Position numbers and translations under genes: made by a program. Below are positions 63,917-64,000 of a stretch of 64,000 nucleotides of DNA, in pieces. The stretch comes from Pseudorasbora parva (taxonomy: Eukaryota; Chordata; Actinopteri; Cypriniformes; Gobionidae): assembly GCF_024679245.1 (NCBI RefSeq), contig NC_090176.1, positions 17,012,293-17,076,292 on the forward strand, read 5' to 3'. Within the stretch, counting starts at the first letter, position 1. Each line of letters begins with the position of its first letter. The notes beneath the pieces are model-generated. The model saw only the letters and a list, made by a program, of their open reading frames with translations. It made no database searches and had not been told where the DNA came from.

Positions 63917-64000
<84 letters not shown>
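63845..64000. repeat. (GT)n microsatellite at the window edge
   Basis: About 150 bp of GT with one imperfect spot (TTTGTGCGCG near 63,912). It runs to the end of the window, so its full length is unknown. Confidence 0.95.

Overview
The window looks like intergenic or intronic DNA of a teleost, most likely a cyprinid. I base this on the mix of DIRS, Tx1-like LINE, L2-like LINE, Ty3/gypsy, Tc1/mariner and hAT sequences, a set of TTAA-flanked repeats I recall as common in carp and zebrafish relatives, and long (CA)n and (GA)n microsatellites. I find no host protein-coding exon, tRNA, rRNA or snRNA gene that I can support. Nearly every long open frame belongs to a transposable element or its antisense shadow. 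Family names below are from memory of sequence signatures, not from a database search.

Layout. 1.27-6.88 kb: a Tx1/L1-type LINE on the minus strand sits inside a (GA)n/(TC)n microsatellite; ORF1 is open and ORF2 is cut only by three in-frame stops. 9.1-18.0 kb: a TTAA-flanked repeat ('family A') carries a hAT-type MITE, a 5'-truncated L2-like LINE and a decayed DIRS element (11,149-17,390, 'DIRS-1'). 18-24 kb: nested DNA-transposon remnants, including a 9-bp-TSD element and a hAT with a perfect 8-bp TSD. 24.4-30.3 kb: a hairpin MITE, a Tc1 transposase tail, microsatellites, a TTAA MITE and some unidentified coding-like scraps. 30.3-30.8 kb: second copy of the 9-bp-TSD element. 30,990-36,344: 'DIRS-2', with open gag, RT/RNase H and tyrosine-recombinase frames, both inverted terminal repeats and the internal complementary region; it may be a complete autonomous element.

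37-40 kb: a broken L2-like LINE. 40.2-42.6 kb: Tc1, hAT-like and MITE remnants. 43.3-54.3 kb: a decayed Ty3/gypsy element on the minus strand (short LTRs, gag-protease, RT, integrase tail) blown apart by insertions up to four levels deep, including a second copy of family A and a solo LTR. 54.6-64 kb: short non-autonomous elements, (CA)n tracts and Tc1/TTAA remnants, ending in (GT)n at the window edge.

The most informative aspects are comparative. The two family A copies, inverted relative to each other, act as filled and empty sites for one another. This fixes the insertion points of the DIRS, hAT, LINE and MITE elements to within a few bases, shows that DIRS-1 inserted without target duplication next to an AAC trinucleotide, and gives a relative order of events. 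The two DIRS copies also share a long region that is open in two sense frames.
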